Source: Clostridiales bacterium
GTDB lineage: Bacteria; Bacillota_A; Clostridia; Lachnospirales; Lachnospiraceae
DNA: 8,198 nucleotides
NCBI GenBank assembly: GCA_030154385.1
Contig: JASKJZ010000099.1
Coordinates: forward strand, 1 to 8,198
Direction: 5' to 3'
A program made the translations under genes and the position numbers. Below the pieces are notes generated by a model. It was not told the origin of the DNA and ran no database searches. It saw nothing but the letters and a program-made list of their open reading frames with translations. Shown here piece by piece: positions 5,382 through 8,198 of this stretch. Each line of letters starts with the position of its first letter. The stretch's first letter is position 1.

Positions 5382-5486
5382 TTATTTCATTATCACTCTG
5401 CTAGGATAAAGAGATAATAAAAAAGCATGCCCTATTTGGCATGCTGTAAAGTTCACTATTGAATTGTCATGTAAAAGGTGCTTCAT
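5382..5486 (-). CDS. Possible leader peptide or small protein upstream of the YitT gene
   Basis: A 34-codon frame begins ATG AAG CAC CTT TTA (peptide start MKHLLHDNSIVN, end SRVIMK) and ends with TAA 18 nt before the YitT start codon. It is preceded by AAGGGAGG (5495-5502, minus strand) at an ideal 8-nt spacing, and the predicted promoter lies just upstream, so translation is plausible. Codons 14-21 run through the terminator hairpin. A ribosome translating the frame would therefore cover the hairpin and could block termination. No domain or cluster of one amino acid (as in classical amino-acid leaders) is apparent; a Leu-rich patch FLLSL is present. It could equally be a fortuitous frame next to a structured leader. 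I know of no named homologue. Confidence 0.4.
   Translation of the reverse strand: MKHLLHDNSIVNFTACQIGHAFLLSLYPSRVIMK
5415..5445 (-). terminator. Intrinsic terminator within the YitT leader (attenuator)
   Basis: AGCATGCC (5424-5431) and GGCATGCT (5438-5445) form a perfect 8-bp G+C-rich stem with a 6-nt loop. On the minus strand it is followed at once by TTTTTTATTATC, a canonical U-tract; on the plus strand no U-tract follows. The only minus-strand transcription that can reach it is from the promoter at about 5529-5557, because a plus-strand gene lies beyond. It therefore sits in the 5' leader of the YitT gene, 50-60 nt before its start codon. A terminated RNA of about 105 nt is expected. Confidence 0.82.
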
Positions 5487-5494
5487 AGGACAAT
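5463..5494 (-). promoter_or_regulatory. Hairpin in the YitT leader enclosing the small ORF start codon
   Basis: On the minus strand, ATTGTC (5489-5494) pairs with GACAAT (5463-5468). After a 2-nt bulge the ATG start codon of the small ORF (5484-5486) can pair with CAT (5469-5471), giving a 9-bp bulged stem and a 12-nt loop. It abuts the ribosome site AAGGGAGG and would limit access to the small ORF when folded. With the downstream terminator it makes a two-hairpin leader. I do not recognise it as a known riboswitch class, T-box or protein-binding leader. Confidence 0.45.
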
Positions 5495-5528
5495 CCTCCC
5501 TTAATTAATTGGGTCAAAACGTAAAACT

Positions 5529-5557
5529 ATAATAGCATTAATTGTAAAAATAGTAAA
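5529..5557 (-). promoter_or_regulatory. Predicted promoter of the YitT leader transcript
   Basis: On the minus strand, TATTAT (5529-5534, 5 of 6) carries an upstream TGC extension (TGN motif), and TTTACT (5552-5557, 4 of 6) lies 17 bp away. Transcription would start near 5522, 20 nt before the leader ribosome site. It points away from the peptidase promoter about 45 bp away, so the two divergent units share a short control region. Confidence 0.6.
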
Positions 5558-5575
5558 GATTTTTTTGAAAAATCG

Positions 5576-5584
5576 TGGTATACT
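5576..5584 (+). promoter_or_regulatory. Extended -10 promoter of the M3 peptidase gene
   Basis: TATACT (5579-5584, 5 of 6) is preceded by TGG (5576-5578), an extended -10 motif. No good -35 is found at 16-18 bp; TTGAAA at 5565-5570 is only 8 bp away. The start would be near 5591, giving a leader of about 22 nt that carries AAGGAGG. The T-run at 5560-5566 upstream may help. The assignment rests on the -10 and position alone. Confidence 0.5.
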
Positions 5585-5612
5585 AACAACAATATATAAG
5601 GAGGTTATGAGG

Positions 5613-7286
5613 ATGAAATTTAGTGAAATGCCATATGAAAGAATACAATATGAAGAAATAGAAGAACAGTATCAGGCGTTAATGAAAGAATTTAAAGAGG
5701 CCAAAAATGGAGAAGAGCAGTTTGAAATCCATAAAAAGCAATATGCATTATCGGATCGCATCAATACGTATATCACGATTGCGCAAATTCGTCATGATAT
5801 TGATACGAAGGATGTCTTTTATGATAAGGAACAAGAATATTATGATGAGATTATGCCAAAGATCAGTAATCTAAGTGTTGCTTATGCAAAGCTTATGTAT
5901 GAGTCTCCTTATCGCTCATATCTGGAAGAGAAGATTGGAGCAGTTGCATTTAAAAATATAGAACTGAGTATGAAGGCGTTTGATGAAAAATTGATTCCTC
6001 TGATGCAGGAGGAAAACAGTTTGACAACGGAATATGATAAGCTTCTTGCTGGCGCACAAATTCCCTGGGAAGGAGATACCTTAAATTTGTCCCTTCTTCG
6101 TAAATACCTTACCTGTGAGAATCGGGAAACCAGAAGAAAAGCATATAAAGCCTATACCGCATTTTTCGAAGAGAATGCAGAAAAGCTCGATGAAATTTAT
6201 GATAAATTAGTTAAAAATCGTACCAAACAGGCCAAGGAGCTAGGCTATGATAATTATATTGAGCTAGGCTATTATCGCATGACGAGAAACTGTTATGATA
6301 AGCAGATGGTGGAAAATTTCCGCAAGCAAGTAAAAGAAGTATTTGTACCATTTGTGAGTGAGTTACATGAAAGAAGACGGAAGCGTCTTGCAATTCAAAA
6401 GTTGTCTTATATTGATGAAGGAGTCTATTTTTTAAATGGCAATCCTGCTCCAATTGGTACACCGGAAGAAATATTAAAAAATGGACAAAAGATGTATGCA
6501 GAGCTTTCGAGTGAGACAAAGGAATTTTTTGATTTCATGAGAGAAAACGAGCTGTTTGATGTGCTCGGAAGAAAAACAAAAAAAACGGGTGGATATATGA
6601 CCTTTTTGCCACTTTATCAGGCACCGTTTATCTTTGCTAATTTTAATGGAACAAGTGGAGATGTCGACGTTATCACGCATGAATGTGGACATGCCTTTCA
6701 GGGCTTTTTATCGGGAAAAGACCCAATCCGCGAGCATGCTGATATAACGATGGAGACGGCTGAGGTACACTCAATGTCGATGGAGTTTTTTACCGAACCA
6801 TGGATGAAGTTATTTTTTGGAGATAGAACGGATGACTATATTGCGATGCATTTGGAGGATTCCGCGGCATTTATTCCATATGGCACGATGGTTGATGAGT
6901 TCCAGCATGCCATTTATGAGAATCCAGATATGACGCCAATCGAGCGCCATCATGTATGGAGAAAACTGGAAAAGGAATATAAGCCACATTTGGATTATGA
7001 GGACAATACCTTTTTATCAGAAGGTAGATTTTGGCAGAAGCAGCATCATATATATGATTATCCATTTTATTATATCGACTATTGCCTTGCTCAGACCTGC
7101 GCGTTCCAGTATAAGGGTTGGTTGGATCAAGACTATAAGGCAGCTTGGGAGAGCTATCTTACGTTATGTAAGCTCTCAGCTAGTGATTACTATACCAATA
7201 TGATAAAGGAAGTGGGATTATATACACCTTTTGAGGATGGGTGCATGCAAAGTATTGTGGAGCGCCTTTCGAAAAACTTGGAATAG
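5613..7286 (+). CDS. M3 family oligoendopeptidase
   Basis: This 557-residue zinc metallopeptidase should cleave short peptides in the cytoplasm (thimet/oligopeptidase F superfamily). The zinc motif H356-E-C-G-H360 is present in the context DVDVITHECGHAFQGF. The third ligand is probably E384 in TMETAEVHSMSMEFF, 24 residues after the last His, as expected for M3 enzymes. The conserved C-terminal Tyr/Phe-rich region (YDYPFYYIDYCLAQ) supplies the substrate-facing residues of the family. At about 560 residues it fits the shorter M3 clade rather than classical PepF (about 600), so I give no symbol. The start is ATG 5613 because AAGGAGG (5598-5604) lies 8 nt before it; ATG 5607 is too close and ATG 5565 lies upstream of the predicted transcription start. 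aroC follows after 29 nt and may be co-transcribed. Confidence 0.93.
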   Translation: MKFSEMPYERIQYEEIEEQYQALMKEFKEAKNGEEQFEIHKKQYALSDRINTYITIAQIRHDIDTKDVFYDKEQEYYDEIMPKISNLSVAYAKLMYESPYRSYLEEKIGAVAFKNIELSMKAFDEKLIPLMQEENSLTTEYDKLLAGAQIPWEGDTLNLSLLRKYLTCENRETRRKAYKAYTAFFEENAEKLDEIYDKLVKNRTKQAKELGYDNYIELGYYRMTRNCYDKQMVENFRKQVKEVFVPFVSELHERRRKRLAIQKLSYIDEGVYFLNGNPAPIGTPEEILKNGQKMYAELSSETKEFFDFMRENELFDVLGRKTKKTGGYMTFLPLYQAPFIFANFNGTSGDVDVITHECGHAFQGFLSGKDPIREHADITMETAEVHSMSMEFFTEPWMKLFFGDRTDDYIAMHLEDSAAFIPYGTMVDEFQHAIYENPDMTPIERHHVWRKLEKEYKPHLDYEDNTFLSEGRFWQKQHHIYDYPFYYIDYCLAQTCAFQYKGWLDQDYKAAWESYLTLCKLSASDYYTNMIKEVGLYTPFEDGCMQSIVERLSKNLE

Positions 7287-7315
7287 AGAATATACGTTAT
7301 ATTAAGGAGGAGCAG

Positions 7316-8198
7316 ATGGCAGGATCAAGTATTGGTAATTTTTTTCGGGTAACGACCTGGGGAGAGTCTCATGGGAAAGGAATTGGAGTTGTTGTCGATG
7401 GTTGTCCAGCAGGACTTGTTCTTGAGGAAGAGATGATACAAAAGTTATTGAATCGCAGGAAGCCTGGGAGCAATCCTTATGGTACCAAACGGTCAGAAGG
7501 AGATAGGGTAGAGATTTATTCGGGTATATTTGAGGGAAAAACGACAGGTACTCCTATTTCTATGATGATTCCAAATGAAGATCAGCGATCAAAAGATTAT
7601 GGTGAAATTGCTTCCTATTATCGCCCAGGACATGCAGATTATACCTTTGATCAAAAGTTTGGATTTCGTGATTACCGGGGAGGCGGCAGATCCTCTGGAA
7701 GAGAGACGATTGGAAGGGTAGCGGCCGGAGCGATTGCAAAGGAAATATTAAAAGAATTAGGAATACAGGTAACAGCGTATACAAAATCAATCGGTGAAAT
7801 TTCGATTGATTATACGAAATGCAGCAAAGAATCCATCAAAGACAGCGTTTTTTGTATGCCAGATCTAGAAGCATCCAAGCAAGCAGAGCTCTTGTTACAA
7901 GAAAAAATGTCGCAGATGGATTCCGTAGGCGGTGTGGTCGAATGTATTGTAGAGGGCATGCCACCAGGAGTGGGGGCGCCTGTATTTGATAAGCTGGATG
8001 CAAATTTGGCTAAGGCTGTGATGTCCATTGGAGCGGTAAAGGGCTTTGAAATTGGGGATGGATTTTTAGCCTCGAAGTCAACAGGCTATGAAAATAATGA
8101 TTTTTTTAAAAAAGGAAAAAACGGGAATCTGGAAAAGGAAAGTAATCATGCGGGCGGTATATTAGGCGGCATCAGTGACGGCTCCGAAATTATAGTTC
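7316..8198 (+). CDS. aroC: Chorismate synthase (3' end outside the window)
   Basis: This enzyme converts 5-enolpyruvylshikimate-3-phosphate to chorismate, the last shikimate-pathway step, using reduced FMN. The first 294 codons are present; the full enzyme is about 360-390 residues, so the gene is cut by the window edge, not broken. Family signatures are clear: G16-E-S-H19-G with the following DG-x-PAG (28-33), R103-P-G-H106-A-D, R121[10 protein letters not shown]131, and N277[12 protein letters not shown]289. H19 and H106 correspond to the two conserved active-site histidines. AAGGAGG at 7304-7310 lies 5 nt before the ATG. It follows the M3 peptidase gene by 29 nt and no separate promoter is obvious, so read-through from 5579 is likely. 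No other aro gene is visible in the window. Confidence 0.96.
   Translation, partial: MAGSSIGNFFRVTTWGESHGKGIGVVVDGCPAGLVLEEEMIQKLLNRRKPGSNPYGTKRSEGDRVEIYSGIFEGKTTGTPISMMIPNEDQRSKDYGEIASYYRPGHADYTFDQKFGFRDYRGGGRSSGRETIGRVAAGAIAKEILKELGIQVTAYTKSIGEISIDYTKCSKESIKDSVFCMPDLEASKQAELLLQEKMSQMDSVGGVVECIVEGMPPGVGAPVFDKLDANLAKAVMSIGAVKGFEIGDGFLASKSTGYENNDFFKKGKNGNLEKESNHAGGILGGISDGSEIIV

Noticed and set aside
5565..5612. Upstream start for the M3 peptidase giving 573 residues
   Set aside because: It lies upstream of the predicted -10, lacks a ribosome site, and the strong AAGGAGG at 5598-5604 points to ATG 5613.
6211..7203. Several 60-100-codon frames on both strands inside the M3 peptidase gene
   Set aside because: They are shadows of a gene with intact conserved motifs, without ribosome sites or family resemblance.
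1..8198. Search by eye for CRISPR arrays, tRNA/rRNA, transposase genes, integrase or phage genes
   Set aside because: No spaced repeats, tRNA cloverleaf signatures, terminal inverted repeats flanking a transposase, or broken genes were seen; all large frames are housekeeping families.

Overview
The window looks like chromosomal housekeeping DNA from a low-GC, Gram-positive, anaerobe-type Firmicute. My best guess is a clostridial, Lachnospiraceae-like genome. This is inferred from the A+T-rich intergenic DNA, strong AGGAGG-type ribosome binding sites, TATAAT promoters with TG extensions, U-tract terminators, and the protein families present (CspA-type cold-shock protein, YitT/DUF161 membrane protein, clostridial-style M3 peptidase). 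No mobile element, CRISPR array, tRNA, rRNA or phage gene is visible.

Layout. (1) 7-207, + strand: a cold-shock protein gene, ending in a strong hairpin terminator at 312-355. (2) 391-1020, - strand: upp, uracil phosphoribosyltransferase, convergent with csp. It has a clear promoter, and its mRNA would begin almost directly with a perfect hairpin. (3) 1021-1425: a 405-bp intergenic region rich in dyad structure. It holds a 52-bp imperfect palindrome, repeated ATGAAAC heptamers, a forward TATAAT, and a 9-bp hairpin with a very C-rich loop when read on the minus strand. (4) 1426-1932, + strand: an unrecognised protein with two predicted membrane segments. (5) 2007-4480, + strand: a two-gene unit with its own promoter, encoding an alpha-phosphoglucomutase/phosphomannomutase and, 2 bp later, a PHP-family phosphatase of the histidinol-phosphatase type. 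(6) 4494-5363, - strand: a YitT-family membrane protein, preceded by a structured leader (promoter, small ORF and intrinsic terminator, all upstream of the start codon). (7) 5613-7286 and 7316-8198 (cut by the window edge), + strand: an M3-family oligoendopeptidase followed by aroC, chorismate synthase.

Together the genes cover pyrimidine salvage (upp), hexose-phosphate interconversion (phosphoglucomutase), phosphate-ester or amino-acid metabolism (PHP phosphatase, aroC) and peptide turnover (M3 peptidase). They do not form one pathway, and I see no multi-gene novel system. The less ordinary content is in the non-coding DNA. The two best candidates are the attenuator-like leader of the YitT gene and the dyad-rich region between upp and the orphan membrane protein, which may encode a small RNA with an anti-Shine-Dalgarno loop.
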